DNA from: Trichomonas vaginalis G3
Taxonomy: Eukaryota; Parabasalia; Trichomonadida; Trichomonadidae
DNA length: 64,000 bases
Reading direction: 5' to 3'
Assembly: GCF_026262505.1 (NCBI RefSeq)
Contig: NC_067203.1
Coordinates: 4,774,001-4,838,000 of the forward strand
A program made the translations under genes and the position numbers. Numbering within the stretch: position 1 is the first letter of the stretch; each line of letters opens with the position of its first letter. Below the pieces are notes generated by a model. It searched no databases. It saw nothing but the letters and a program-made list of their open reading frames with translations, and was not told the DNA's origin. Below are positions 30,801-43,926 of this stretch, piece by piece.

Positions 30801-33800
30801 GTTTCAGATGTTTCTGTTGTGTTTTGAGAAGAAGAAGAACTCAAATTGTTGGACAATTTGTCTTGAATTGTAGAACTATGTGAAACTTGTTCTGGTGCTG
30901 TTTGGACAACTGTTTCAGATGTTTCTGTTGTGTTTTGAGAAGAAGAAGAACTCAAATTGTTGGACAATTTGTCTTGAATTGTAGAACTATGTGAAACTTG
31001 TTCTGGTGCTGTTTGGACAACTGTTTCAGATGTTTCTGTTGTGTTTTGAGAAGAAGAAGAACTCAAATTGTTGGACAATTTGTCTTGAATTGTAGAACTA
31101 TGTGAAACTTGTTCTGGTGCTGTTTGGACAACTGTTTCAGATGTTTCTGTTGTGTTTTGAGAAGAAGAAGAACTCAAATTGTTGGACAATTTGTCTTGAA
31201 TTGTAGAACTATGTGAAACTTGTTCTGGTGCTGTTTGGACAACTGTTTCAGATGTTTCTGTTGTGTTTTGAGAAGAAGAAGAACTCAAATTGTTGGACAA
31301 TTTGTCTTGAATTGTAGAACTATGTGAAACTTGTTCTGGTGCTGTTTGGACAACTGTTTCAGATGTTTCTGTTGTGTTTTGAGAAGAAGAAGAACTCAAA
31401 TTGTTGGACAATTTGTCTTGAATTGTAGAACTATGTGAAACTTGTTCTGGTGCTGTTTGGACAACTGTTTCAGATGTTTCTGTTGTGTTTTGAGAAGAAG
31501 AAGAACTCAAATTGTTGGACAATTTGTCTTGAATTGTAGAACTATGTGAAACTTGTTCTGGTGCTGTTTGGACAACTGTTTCAGATGTTTCTGTTGTGTT
31601 TTGAGAAGAAGAAGAACTCAAATTGTTGGACAATTTGTCTTGAATTGTAGAACTATGTGAAACTTGTTCTGGTGCTGTTTGGACAACTGTTTCAGATGTT
31701 TCTGTTGTGTTTTGAGAAGAAGAAGAACTCAAATTGTTGGACAATTTGTCTTGAATTGTAGAACTATGTGAAACTTGTTCTGGTGCTGTTTGGACAACTG
31801 TTTCAGATGTTTCTGTTGTGTTTTGAGAAGAAGAAGAACTCAAATTGTTGGACAATTTGTCTTGAATTGTAGAACTATGTGAAACTTGTTCTGGTGCTGT
31901 TTGGACAACTGTTTCAGATGTTTCTGTTGTGTTTTGAGAAGAAGAAGAACTCAAATTGTTGGACAATTTGTCTTGAATTGTAGAACTATGTGAAACTTGT
32001 TCTGGTGCTGTTTGGACAACTGTTTCAGATGTTTCTGTTGTGTTTTGAGAAGAAGAAGAACTCAAATTGTTGGACAATTTGTCTTGAATTGTAGAACTAT
32101 GTGAAACTTGTTCTGGTGCTGTTTGGACAACTGTTTCAGATGTTTCTGTTGTGTTTTGAGAAGAAGAAGAACTCAAATTGTTGGACAATTTGTCTTGAAT
32201 TGTAGAACTATGTGAAACTTGTTCTGGTGCTGTTTGGACAACTGTTTCAGATGTTTCTGTTGTGTTTTGAGAAGAAGAAGAACTCAAATTGTTGGACAAT
32301 TTGTCTTGAATTGTAGAACTATGTGAAACTTGTTCTGGTGCTGTTTGGACAACTGTTTCAGATGTTTCTGTTGTGTTTTGAGAAGAAGAAGAACTCAAAT
32401 TGTTGGACAATTTGTCTTGAATTGTAGAACTATGTGAAACTTGTTCTGGTGCTGTTTGGACAACTGTTTCAGATGTTTCTGTTGTGTTTTGAGAAGAAGA
32501 AGAACTCAAATTGTTGGACAATTTGTCTTGAATTGTAGAACTATGTGAAACTTGTTCTGGTGCTGTTTGGACAACTGTTTCAGATGTTTCTGTTGTGTTT
32601 TGAGAAGAAGAAGAACTCAAATTGTTGGACAATTTGTCTTGAATTGTAGAACTATGTGAAACTTGTTCTGGTGCTGTTTGGACAACTGTTTCAGATGTTT
32701 CTGTTGTGTTTTGAGAAGAAGAAGAACTCAAATTGTTGGACAATTTGTCTTGAATTGTAGAACTATGTGAAACTTGTTCTGGTGCTGTTTGGACAACTGT
32801 TTCAGATGTTTCTGTTGTGTTTTGAGAAGAAGAAGAACTCAAATTGTTGGACAATTTGTCTTGAATTGTAGAACTATGTGAAACTTGTTCTGGTGCTGTT
32901 TGGACAACTGTTTCAGATGTTTCTGTTGTGTTTTGAGAAGAAGAAGAACTCAAATTGTTGGACAATTTGTCTTGAATTGTAGAACTATGTGAAACTTGTT
33001 CTGGTGCTGTTTGGACAACTGTTTCAGATGTTTCTGTTGTGTTTTGAGAAGAAGAAGAACTCAAATTGTTGGACAATTTGTCTTGAATTGTAGAACTATG
33101 TGAAACTTGTTCTGGTGCTGTTTGGACAACTGTTTCAGATGTTTCTGTTGTGTTTTGAGAAGAAGAAGAACTCAAATTGTTGGACAATTTGTCTTGAATT
33201 GTAGAACTATGTGAAACTTGTTCTGGTGCTGTTTGGACAACTGTTTCAGATGTTTCTGTTGTGTTTTGAGAAGAAGAAGAACTCAAATTGTTGGACAATT
33301 TGTCTTGAATTGTAGAACTATGTGAAACTTGTTCTGGTGCTGTTTGGACAACTGTTTCAGATGTTTCTGTTGTGTTTTGAGAAGAAGAAGAACTCAAATT
33401 GTTGGACAATTTGTCTTGAATTGTAGAACTATGTGAAACTTGTTCTGGTGCTGTTTGGACAACTGTTTCAGATGTTTCTGTTGTGTTTTGAGAAGAAGAA
33501 GAACTCAAATTGTTGGACAATTTGTCTTGAATTGTAGAACTATGTGAAACTTGTTCTGGTGCTGTTTGGACAACTGTTTCAGATGTTTCTGTTGTGTTTT
33601 GAGAAGAAGAAGAACTCAAATTGTTGGACAATTTGTCTTGAATTGTAGAACTATGTGAAACTTGTTCTGGTGCTGTTTGGACAACTGTTTCAGATGTTTC
33701 TGTTGTGTTTTGAGAAGAAGAAGAACTCAAATTGTTGGACAATTTGTCTTGAATTGTAGAACTATGTGAAACTTGTTCTGGTGCTGTTTGGACAACTGTT

Positions 33801-34650
33801 TCAGATGTTTCTGTTGTGTTTTGAGAAGAAGAAGAACTCAAATTGTTGGACAATTTGTCTTGAATTGTAGAACTATGTGAAACTTGTTCTGGTGCTGTTT
33901 GGACAACTGTTTCAGATGTTTCTGTTGTGTTTTGAGAAGAAGAAGAACTCAAATTGTTGGACAATTTGTCTTGAATTGTAGAACTATGTGAAACTTGTTC
34001 TGGTGCTGTTTGGACAACTGTTTCAGATGTTTCTGTTGTGTTTTGAGAAGAAGAAGAACTCAAATTGTTGGACAATTTGTCTTGAATTGTAGAACTATGT
34101 GAAACTTGTTCTGGTGCTGTTTGGACAACTGTTTCAGATGTTTCTGTTGTGTTTTGAGAAGAAGAAGAACTCAAATTGTTGGACAATTTGTCTTGAATTG
34201 TAGAACTATGTGAAACTTGTTCTGGTGCTGTTTGGACAACTGTTTCAGATGTTTCTGTTGTGTTTTGAGAAGAAGAAGAACTCAAATTGTTGGACAATTT
34301 GTCTTGAATTGTAGAACTATGTGAAACTTGTTCTGGTGCTGTTTGGACAACTGTTTCAGATGTTTCTGTTGTGTTTTGAGAAGAAGAAGAACTCAAATTG
34401 TTGGACAATTTGTCTTGAATTGTAGAACTATGTGAAACTTGTTCTGGTGCTGTTTGGACAACTGTTTCAGATGTTTCTGTTGTGTTTTGAGAAGAAGAAG
34501 AACTCAAATTGTTGGACAATTTGTCTTGAATTGTAGAACTATGTGAAACTTGTTCTGGCTGTTTGGACAACTGTTTCAGATGTTTCTGTTGTGTTTTGAG
34601 AAGAAGAAGACTCAAATTGTTGGACAATTTGTCTTGAATAAAGAGAGATG
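24809..34650 (-). pseudogene. Polinton-encoded giant repeat protein (broken)
   Basis: Almost the whole stretch reads as one coding track on the minus strand: about 80 repeats of 37 residues (rich in S, T, Q, E; motifs NNLSSSSSQNTTETSE and TAPEQVSHSS) followed by a unique C-terminal domain of about 230 residues (FPKQYRQHLRETRIGKFQLV, FHFTLSVPEGEEKAIYHVQS) ending in an acidic run. Few breaks (about three). No transmembrane or enzyme motif seen. A long flexible Ser/Thr-rich stalk with a globular end suggests a fibre- or adhesin-like product, but this is inference from shape only. Confidence 0.65.
25690..34640 (-). repeat. ~80 x 111-bp near-identical coding tandem array
   Basis: The unit is 111 bases (37 codons) and the copies are almost perfectly identical over about 8.9 kb; at least one is a codon shorter. 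Such uniformity points to very recent expansion or continuing homogenisation by unequal exchange. The number of copies in any assembly should be treated with care. Confidence 0.95.
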
Positions 34651-36812
34651 ATGTAAACGTTTAACTTCACTGACACATTCGTACGGGTTTCATTATACGA
34701 GACATCTCTATTGACTAGAGTTCGAACTATTCTATAACTTTACAACAAAACACAGAGAAGTTTGAAGAAAAACAAAAACAATATGGCATATGATATTTAT
34801 GAGTGTTGACGACACAACTGTTCCTGCAAGTGAGTAAAGTCAGAGGAACGAAAAGTGACGAAAAACCGATAGAAGAAGAAAAAACAAAACTGAAGATAAA
34901 CCAAAACCAAAGTTTAGTTTTGGAAACTAAAACCAAGCAACCTTCATTAGCTGGTATGGGTTGGCGTCAAGACTTATGGCAGCAGGTGGTTATGTAAAGT
35001 AAAAGAAAAAATATTTTTTTATTTTTATATTAAATGCCCCATATAGAATTGGATAGAAAATCTGCTAGAATAAAAGAGAGTTGCAAAGATTGGTTGGATG
35101 ATTTCGACGAAGTTTAAATATAGGAAGGGAAGACCCATAAAAGCTCTATGACCAAATTGTCTGGTCTTCGCTACGAAATGGATTTGGAAACAGCACTGTG
35201 CAAATTTTTATCCACAGACTAGAGAGGTTAGAAGAAGAACGTCTTAATGGCACCATGCCTTTCGATGTGTTTAAAACATTGCCATGACGTAATTTATTTT
35301 TAAAAAAGTGACATTTTTTAATTTTATTTGAAAATGTACGCTGAGTTTGTTTGAGGAAGACCGTTGGAAACTTGTTTGTTAGATGAGAAAATATGAAATG
35401 GATACCATTTTTTAAAACAATATATTTTTACATATATTAAATGCTTCAGGTTGAAAAACAAAGAACAAAAGTAGCAGATACAAAACGTTTAGACTATATT
35501 CTTTACAAAATCTGTAGGACTATTTTCAGATGAAGAAAATTCATCCGAGCATATCAGGTTTGACCTATCCAATTCGTTGGCTTCAAAGTCCTTCAGATGC
35601 AAAAGGCAATAGGATTTAGAAGTAGTTGGTTTTCAAATAGAAACTACGCAATTTATGTATCGCAGTATATTTTCATGGGCAGTATATAAGGTATCTGATG
35701 GGTCTATTAGACAAATTTGATGCGAAATTGAGAATCTTACAGTTCGTTCAGACGAAAGTCTTGAGAAAACTCTAAATGACTTTCAAACGTTCAAATGAAC
35801 AAATAATTATTGGGATTTCAAGAAAATACGACTCGCTTTACTAATGGAATCATACTATCTGAAACTGAATATGAAAGATGATACTCCACCAGTTTCATTT
35901 CAAAGATTGGAAATTAACCCTCCAAGAGATACAGAGTTTTTTATTTTGGAAAGTAGACAAACGTTCCTTGGGCACAATTTCTTCGTTACTAAACCAGAAC
36001 GAACCATTAACACCCAGCATGGTCCATTTAAATTTATACTTCCACCAGCAGATTTGACAGTTTATAGAAAACGTGTTTGACCCTCAAAAATGTTTATGTG
36101 ATCATGCAGTTTCAGTTCAAGCAACAATAGTTTTCCTATGTATTTGGTTAAGGACTTTTTTGAGCTTGGCTCTAAATTCTACGTCTACCACCTAGTAACA
36201 GTTTCTCTGAACCTTTCAAGTTTGCGTTCACAACAAAATTGGTGTGCAACTTTATTCCATTGTAGCTATGACTTTTATCTCGAATTTGTCTTTCATATAT
36301 CAATCTACGGAAAGTGCTGAAAAAAGTAAATTCGTATTATATAATAATGTTTATGTTAGCATGTTAGATGCTAACACGTTTTCTAACATTTTTTCTAACA
36401 TCGTAGATAAATCATGAAAACAATTTATTTGACACTTTCACAAACGATAAAAAGTGAAGTTAACGTTAAGGTTTACTGAACTGGTTGGATTGTCGCCTTC
36501 ACCAGGTTATGGTAGAACGGCTAAACCGAGAAGTGGAACAGTGCTCTGAAATTTGTATAATTCGTGAATTGGACTCTCTCTGTTTGGAAGTTGTATCTCA
36601 TTGGGCGCTTTGCAAAGACTTAACAAGAGCTTCCTTCTTTGCTTGCTTTATGTCGTCGAAAGGATGTTTTCTGGTATTCTGAATTGGAATTCCAGTCGAA
36701 ATCATCGAGATTCAAGCAGCCCTTCCACGATTATAGCGTGAACTTGACCCTTGGGCTTCATGACCTTGCGGCAAGTAGTCTTTTACGCAGTCGTTAATTT
36801 AAATTAGGTAAA
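34651..36812. other. Degraded Polinton interior
   Basis: No frame over about 80 codons; short frames such as the one at 35844-36080 (FILESRQTFLGHNFFVTKPE) look like worn coding sequence but match no family I recognise. The usual polymerase or integrase parts might once have lain here or in 39260-42080; the sequence does not let me say. Confidence 0.4.
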
Positions 36813-37130
36813 TCTGCATCGTCAAATTCCTTCTGCATTCCGCAGTCCTTTCCTTCCGACAGACAAAAGTTTTTCCTGCCGAAGAAAAAATTTTTCCTTC
36901 CGACAGGAAAAAATTTTCTAGTTGTCCGTCCGTAAACCATTCAAAATTTTCGAGAAATTGAGAACTTTTTGATCGAACTTCAGAAAAAGTTTTCTTCCGA
37001 CAACGAAAAAGTTTTCCTTCCGACAGAAAAGTTTTTCCTTCCGACAGAAAAAGTTTTTCCTTCCGACAGAAAAGTTTTTTCTTCGACAGGGAAAGGTTTT
37101 CCTTTCCGACAGGACATACAACGAATGTCC
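36813..37130. repeat. Diverged ~320-bp duplication, copy 1
   Basis: It shares with 42105-42420 the order: ATTAGGTAAAT, GTCAAAT, CCGACAGG units, GTTGTCCGTCCGTAAACCA, TTCGA...GAACTTTTTG, then CCGACAG/AAAAAGTTTTTCC tandem units. It is low in complexity and lies in degraded element DNA. Confidence 0.7.
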
Positions 37131-37479
37131 AAACGTCCCCACCAACCCAGTCCATTCCAAACCAGAAGGAACCTAAAAGAAACCACCAACAGTCTCGCTC
37201 AGCAACTCAGTTCCAGCAAGTTTACCTCGAATATTCACCAATTTCCACCTCAAGGTTACTACCACCACAAGGGCTTCCCGAACTCCTTCCTCAGCCTATG
37301 CCTTACTTCCCCAACCCTTGGTTGTTCCAGCAATGCCCAATCTTCAAATCAAACTCGAAGAAGAGACAAGGGTCGAAGAAGGTCTGAATCCGCTTACGCA
37401 AAGAGTATCGCTACAGCCCTATCTGAGAGAAAGTTGTGTCCCGGACCAAAAATATAATTTAGGTTAGGAAGTTAGAATC

Positions 37480-39260
37480 TAACCTCTTGAATTTTTCAAA
37501 ACTTCTTCGTAAATAGTTTTGTGTCAAGACTTCTTCGTAAAATGTTGGTTCATGACTTCTTCATCGTAAGAGTGTAAATGTTTTTTCATGATTTCATCGT
37601 AAATATTTGGTCACAAACTCATCGTTACATGTTTTGGTATGACTTTCATCGTAAATGTTTTGTCAAACATGAAGTACATGCCTTTTGTCATGATTTCTTC
37701 GTAAATGATTTGTCATGATTTCATCGTACATGTTTTGTCATGACTTCTTCGTAATGAGTGTAAAGGACCCAAAAATATAATTTAGGGTAGAAGGTTAGAT
37801 CTAACCTCCTTTCTCACCTCTTTTTTCACCTCTTGAATTTGTCATGATTTCATCGTAAATGATTTGTCAAAACTTCTTCGTAAATGTTTTGTCAAACATG
37901 AACGTACATGTTTTGTCAAGACTTCTTCGTAAATGTTTTGTCAAACATGAACGTACATGTTTTGTCAAGACTTCTTCGTAATGAGTGTAAAGGACCCAAA
38001 AATATAATGTAGGGTAGAAGGTTAGATCTAACCTCCTTTCTCACCTCTTTTTTTCACCTCTTGAATTTGTCATGAATTTCCTTAAGATAGAAAAAATAAA
38101 GTTAGTTTTATTTTGTATTTTTTTGTATGTAAGATATGATTTCAGGGATTTTTTTGACGAAGTGTTACTCTTCACTTCGTCAAAAAATAACAGTTATATA
38201 ATGAAAAAGTGTCATTTTTTCATTTTTTTGTATAAAAGATATGATTTCAGGGATTTTTTTGACAAAGTGTCAACCTTCACTTCGTCAAAAAATAACAGTT
38301 ATCTAATGAAAAAGTGTCATTTTTTTCATTTTTTTGTATTTGACGAGAATGTTTATGTTAGCATGTTAGATCTAACACGTTTTCTAACATGGTCTAAAAC
38401 TCTCGAAAATCATGAAATTTACACCAAAAATATAATTTATGTTAGAATGTTAGATCTAACACGTTTTCTAACACGTTTTCTAACATGGTCGAAAACTCTC
38501 GAAAATCATGAAATTTACACCAAAAATAAAGTTTATGTTAGAATGTTAGATCTAACACGTTTTTTCACCTCTTTTTTCACCTCGTGAATTTGTCAAGACT
38601 TCTTCGTAAATGTTTTGTCAAGACTTCTTCGTCATGTTTTTTTCAAGACTTCTTCGTAAATGTTTTGTCAAGACTTCATCGTACATGTTTTGTCAATACT
38701 TCTGTAAATTTTGTCAAGACTTCTTCGTAAATGTTTTGTCAAGACCTTCATCGTACATGTTTTGTCAGACTTCTTCGTAAAGTTTGTCATGATTTCATCG
38801 TACATGTTTTGTCAAGACTTCTTCGTACATGTTTTGTCAAGACTTCTTCGTAAATGTTTTGTCAAGACTTCATCGTACATGTTTGGTCAAGACTTCATGC
38901 GTACATGTTTTGTCAAGACTCCTTCGTAAATGTTTGTCAAGACTTTCTCGTACATGCTTTGTCAAGACTTTTCGTAAATGTTTTGTCAAGACTTCTTCGT
39001 AAATGTTTTGTCATAGACTTCTTCGTAAATGTTTTTTGTCAAGACTTCTTCGTACATGCTTGTTGTCAAGACTTCTTCGTAAATGTTTTGTCAAGACTTC
39101 TTCATAAATGTTTTGTCATGACTTCTTCGTAAATGTTTTGTCAGACTTCTTCGTAAATGTTTTGTCAAGATTCTTCGTAATGAGCGTAAATGACCCAAAA
39201 ATAAGTTTAGGTGAAGAGGTGAGATCTCACCTTGTTTTTTTCACCTCTTTTTTCACACCT
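37480..39260. repeat. Internal repeat field with the 25-bp unit and palindromes
   Basis: This field contains many copies of the 25-base unit of the 3198-3680 array, here in the opposite orientation (TTGTCAAGACTTCTTCGTAA), more diverged than in copy A. Between them are blocks with palindromic cores GTTAGATCTAAC and GGTGAGATCTCACC, and a duplicated segment with the hairpin TTTTTGACGAAGTG/CACTTCGTCAAAAA (near 38150-38300, again near 40780 and 40900). Confidence 0.75.
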
Positions 39261-42104
39261 CTTGATTTTCATGAATTTTCGCCGAAATAAAAAATAAAGT
39301 TAGTTTTATTTTTTTATTTTTTTTTATTTGTATAAAAAAATAAAAATGTCAAAATCGGCACAACAACACTTCAAACAACTACAGAACCAAACTCGTTAGT
39401 CATGAATCCAATCATCTATGTTAGTAGAGAATGAAAAGCTTCATTCCTTCTTCATATACTTCGAAACAAAAATCCAGAAGAATAAGCAAGAACTTTTAAC
39501 AAGTAATTTAGACTGTATGTGCGAAAGATGAAACAATGAACAGTAATCTTTATGAAATGCAGGACATTATTGACCATTTACCCAAATTGCCTGAAATTCA
39601 GCAACAAAAACTCACTTAATTCCGAATTTCGACGAAATTGAAGTCAAAGCAACTGACTCAGTAAGAAATAAAGAAGTTCATACGAAAGGTAAACTGAGTT
39701 TCTAGGATTTCATTGCAACCATAAGGTTATGGACAAAGATTGCGCATGGTATTAAGAATGTTTCTGACATATATAAATCTGAAGAATTTAAGACCTACGA
39801 CAACTTTGTTTCGTTAGTTGCTGAATGTGTATGGCAGATAAGAGATAAAGATAGAGAGGTAAAGTATGGAACATAACAATATAAGACCCGCTATGTTTGA
39901 GATGAAGAGAAGCAATTGACGCTTTAGTTGTTTAGCTGGTTTTATTTCAGAATATAACCAAAAATGAACCCGCAAATGTTCTAAATGTAAGCAGCAATTA
40001 GGAAGTATAACTAACTCTCCGTCAAAGAGATAGAAACGTATGAGAAACGACTATGCTGACTTAAAGAAAGAAATGACAAACATTGAGTTTGAAACAGTTT
40101 AAAAAAGATAGACAATGACACCAAATTGGTTAGAATAGGTGATTTAAACGTAGATACTCAAAGATACAAACAATATCTTTTGTCAGACATTTTATCTCCA
40201 TTTGGAAAGAAAAACAAACACTGGGGTTATAATTGCTTCTACTCAGAAAATTTTGACAAGAAATCCTGAGCTTATGAATATCGGTAAAATTCTATGGAAC
40301 TGCAGCATATCTCATCGACAAAATCTTATACAATAGTTTTGTTATGGTTTAGACCCAGTTGTTGGATATACTTCATAACATATGGTTCATTCGATACGGA
40401 ACGTTGCAGTGAAGGCTTACTTTACATCGTCAGAAACCGAAGGACTTCAAACACAAAAAGAATATAAGATAGGAAGAACATATAATATAACTCCAAGATA
40501 TGACAGTACATCAATAGAGTCAAGGTGTGTTGCTAATGATATGAGAGCTGCAGAAAACAGAAACTACTTGAAAGTTTGAGAAAATGTATGGTGCTCCCAT
40601 AAAAGGTAAAGAAACGTTGAAGTAGATGAGATAGATAAAGCTATAAAATTATTTGACGAAGTTGCTGAAAAATACATGTAAAGCGTTTATTTTTGGTCTT
40701 TTGTGAAAGTCCAGAAAATAAAGTTAGTGTCATTTTTGTATTTTTTTGTATGTAAGATAGATTTCAGGGATTTTTTTGACGAAGTGTCAACCTCACTTCG
40801 TCAAAAAATAACAGTTATCTAATGAAAAAGTGTCCATTTTTTTGTATTTTTTTGTATAAAAGATATGATTTCAGGATTTTTTTGACGAAAGTGTCCAACC
40901 TTCACTTCGTGTCATAATGTAAAAATAACGTTACCAATGTTAAACAACGCTTGTGAAAAAAAGAGGTGAAAAAACAGGTGAGATCTCACCTCTTCACCTA
41001 AACATTATTTTTGCTGGAAAAATGACCAAATTTCAATGAGTTTTTTGTGTGCTTTAGACCATGTTAGAAAAACTGTTAGAAAACGTGTTAGATCTAACAT
41101 TCTAACATAAAAATATATTTTCTGTGCTGAAAAATGACCAAATTTCATGAATTTCCTTAAGATAGAAAAAATAACGCTAATTTTTTATAAAATATTTTTT
41201 ATTTTGTATGTAAAGAGATATGTCACAACAGAGAACACAACAAACTGCTATCGTTCATGAAGCCATAAATGAAGAATACGAGTACATACAGTTTAACAAA
41301 CAACTCCGTCTCATTCGTTCGGTCAAAGACGATATGTACCAAATGCAAAGTATTTTTGACAGCATTTTTTTGCTCCAGATACCAAACATACAGACGATTG
41401 GTTCAAAAACCAAAGCACACAAGAACTTTTGAGCGAAGCACCAGCGAGACCGATTTTATCTGGGTCGCCTAAAACCCATGAAAATCGTAAAATTTGCCAA
41501 ATGGTTTGAGAGGTTGGTATGTACATAGACTTTTTTGTAAAATGCTGTTGCAATGTGGGCTTCGCCTCGTTATGCTTGGTATATTTACATGACTTCTTGA
41601 CGAAATTCATAGACAAGAACGTGAAGAGATGGAAAAGAAACTTCATGCAAAAGATATGAAAGTCATTGAAGCAAAAGACAAAAGCATTCAGAAAAGAATA
41701 CCACGTTCGGTACCAAAAGGAAAGGAAAAGAACTATAAGTAATATGATTTATACTGAAGAGATGGAAAATGAAGAAGACAGAGATATGGTTATGTTGCAT
41801 TTAGTCAGAAGAAACAACAAAGCTTTTACGACCTTGCTAAGATTTACAAATCTGACAGAAAATTGGTTCTATCGCGAAAACTTACCGATTTCAATGACAC
41901 CGGAATGAAGATGTGAAACAAATAGTTCAAGATACGTTACCTCAAACACACTATGATATTAAAGGTTGTACAATACTTACATTCAAAGAAGATTTGTCAT
42001 TGTTATAAGAAAAAAATAACAGAGTATTTTTGACAACTTCAAACAAGTAGGGTAGATGAACCATTTATTTTTACGCTTGACTTCAGATGGCTCAAGTAGC
42101 TCAA
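39261..42104. other. Degraded Polinton interior
   Basis: Worn coding-like stretches in several frames, with repeats near 40700-41170. No family recognised. Confidence 0.4.
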
Positions 42105-42420
42105 TTAGGTAAATTGCCTCGTCAAATCCTTCTGGCATTCCGAGTCCTTCCATCCGACAGGAAAATATTTTCCCGACAACTGGAAAAAATTTTCCGGACA
42201 AAAGAAAAAATTTTTCCTTCGACAGAAAAAATTTTCCAGTTGTCCGTCCGTAAACCAATTCAAATTTTCGAAAATTGAAGAACTTTTTGGTCGAACTTCA
42301 GAAAAAAGTTTTTCCTTCCAACAGAAAAAATTTTTCCTTCCAACAGGAAAAGTTCTTCCATCCGACAGGACAACAAACGGATGACTGACGTTCCTCTTCC
42401 TGAATGCCTTCCAAGCCAGA
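42105..42420. repeat. Diverged ~320-bp duplication, copy 2
   Basis: Partner of 36813-37130 in the same orientation, sharing GTTGTCCGTCCGTAAACCA and the CCGACAGG/AAAAAATTTTTCC units. Confidence 0.7.
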
Positions 42421-42479
42421 AGAACCGAAAGCTGCGAGAACACAACAGACTTACTTACTAGACTAAACACTTAGATTTT

Positions 42480-43350
42480 TCAAGCTTGACTTTTTACAAT
42501 TTGAACTTTGTTTGCGTAGATATGAATTCTGAAAGAAGTATGAGGGTCTTGTATACTTTATATCTTCTCCCATATGTTCATGTCTGTCAAACTTACCTGC
42601 CATGGACTCTTTCATAAGTTCCATGAAATCGTCTTCGGACAATCCGGGGAAAAGTACAATGTCAGTAAGTATTCTCTTTACATCTTTACTTAAACTCTTT
42701 GCTGTCTGTACACAAATGACAATGAGATGTTAAGTGTCTGAGCTTCTTAAGAATTCGACACATGTCTGTTCTCTGTTCTTTAACAAAGGATGAGAAGCAA
42801 AGTCATCTAAGATAAGAAGACACCTATGAGGGTAAGTCTTCCAATCGTAAGATTGCAATTTCTTCGAAATGTATTCTATCTCTTTCTGTTGTTTCTGAGT
42901 GTTTCTTCTCTATATTCTCTGCATTTCTCACTTGGGTCTTTGAACTTAGAATTTATATACTCATTTATAGCATTATACTTCAAAACTCTTCTTTGGTACT
43001 TCTTTATCCAATCTAAAACTCAGAGTCTTTTATACATACTAACTTAGACTCTTTATAATATCTTTGAACGAATTGACGGTTTGGTCAAATTGACCAGAAG
43101 TACTACAAATGACAACTAACTCATAGAATGGGTTCTTCTCATCTAGTTCTTGTTGTTGTGCAGCCATTTTAAGATAAGTGAAAGTCTTACCCGACCCAGG
43201 TGGTGCAATTAGACCTGTTATACCATTCTGAGCAAATAAGAACTTGTCATGTATAGGTTTTATCTGAGCATTTTCTAACTTCCTCTTGTTCTTGTTTAAA
43301 ACATTCTCAAATTTTTTGTCAATGTCAGCAAACTTTTTTTCTAACATATT
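42480..43350 (-). pseudogene. Polinton packaging-type ATPase region (broken)
   Basis: The N-terminal part shows a Walker A motif in GLIAPPGSGKTFTYLKM and the downstream part a Walker B-like LILDDF. This order and spacing fit the A32/FtsK-HerA-like genome-packaging ATPases carried by Polintons. Fossil with a few breaks. Confidence 0.65.
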
Positions 43351-43592
43351 TTAGAAAAATAAAAATTTTTATCTTTTAGAAAATGTCTAGCGATTTCGCT
43401 ATCTATATTCGAGACAAGCTTTTCGACAGCAAAACATCTGTCGACCATAAAATCTTCATAGTGTAAAACAAAAGGTGAATTTGTTCTAAAGTTCTGTTTC
43501 TGGGAATATGACAAGAACCATAAAACATTAAGCAAGCAGTCTTAAAATTTGTCAATGACAGACTTGTTGACAGAGATGACGCGATTGGAAAG

Positions 43593-43826
43593 ATGAAGTC
43601 CAACAAAAGTTTCTTAGAATGCAAAGAAGACACATGCGCTGTTCTTGAAGATGAAATAGAAAACAGAATAGATGAGCTATTAAAGGACAAAGAACTTTTA
43701 CATAAATATGGTTCGGAGAAATTTGACATAACTCCACCAGAAAGAAGAAGAAAGAAAAGAAAGAGAAAAAAGAAGAAGAGAAGAGAACCTGAACCAGTTC
43801 CAGAGAAAAAGAAATTTGACATGTAA
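43593..43826 (+). CDS. Small lysine/arginine-rich protein in the Polinton
   Basis: A 77-codon frame on the plus strand, opposite to its neighbours. It reads MKSNKSFLECKEDTCAVLED, a helical middle, then a strongly basic tail (ERRRKKRKRKKKKRREPEP) ending KKKFDM. A basic tail suggests binding to nucleic acid or an acidic partner. It may be the end of a longer frame that begins upstream. Whether it is used is unknown. Confidence 0.4.
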   Translation: MKSNKSFLECKEDTCAVLEDEIENRIDELLKDKELLHKYGSEKFDITPPERRRKKRKRKKKKRREPEPVPEKKKFDM

Positions 43827-43926
43827 AAATAAAATTTTTATTTTAGAACTTCTGGGTCAATGTCAATGTTCTCTTCCTCTTTAGGAGCAAACACTGGCTT
43901 AGACTCTAAAATCTTTTTTACCCAAT

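Noticed and set aside
38590-39290. Open frames with peptides of the type MFCQDFFVNVLSRLL
   Set aside because: They are the 25-base repeats read through; a 25-base period shifts frame at each unit, so there is no selected protein.
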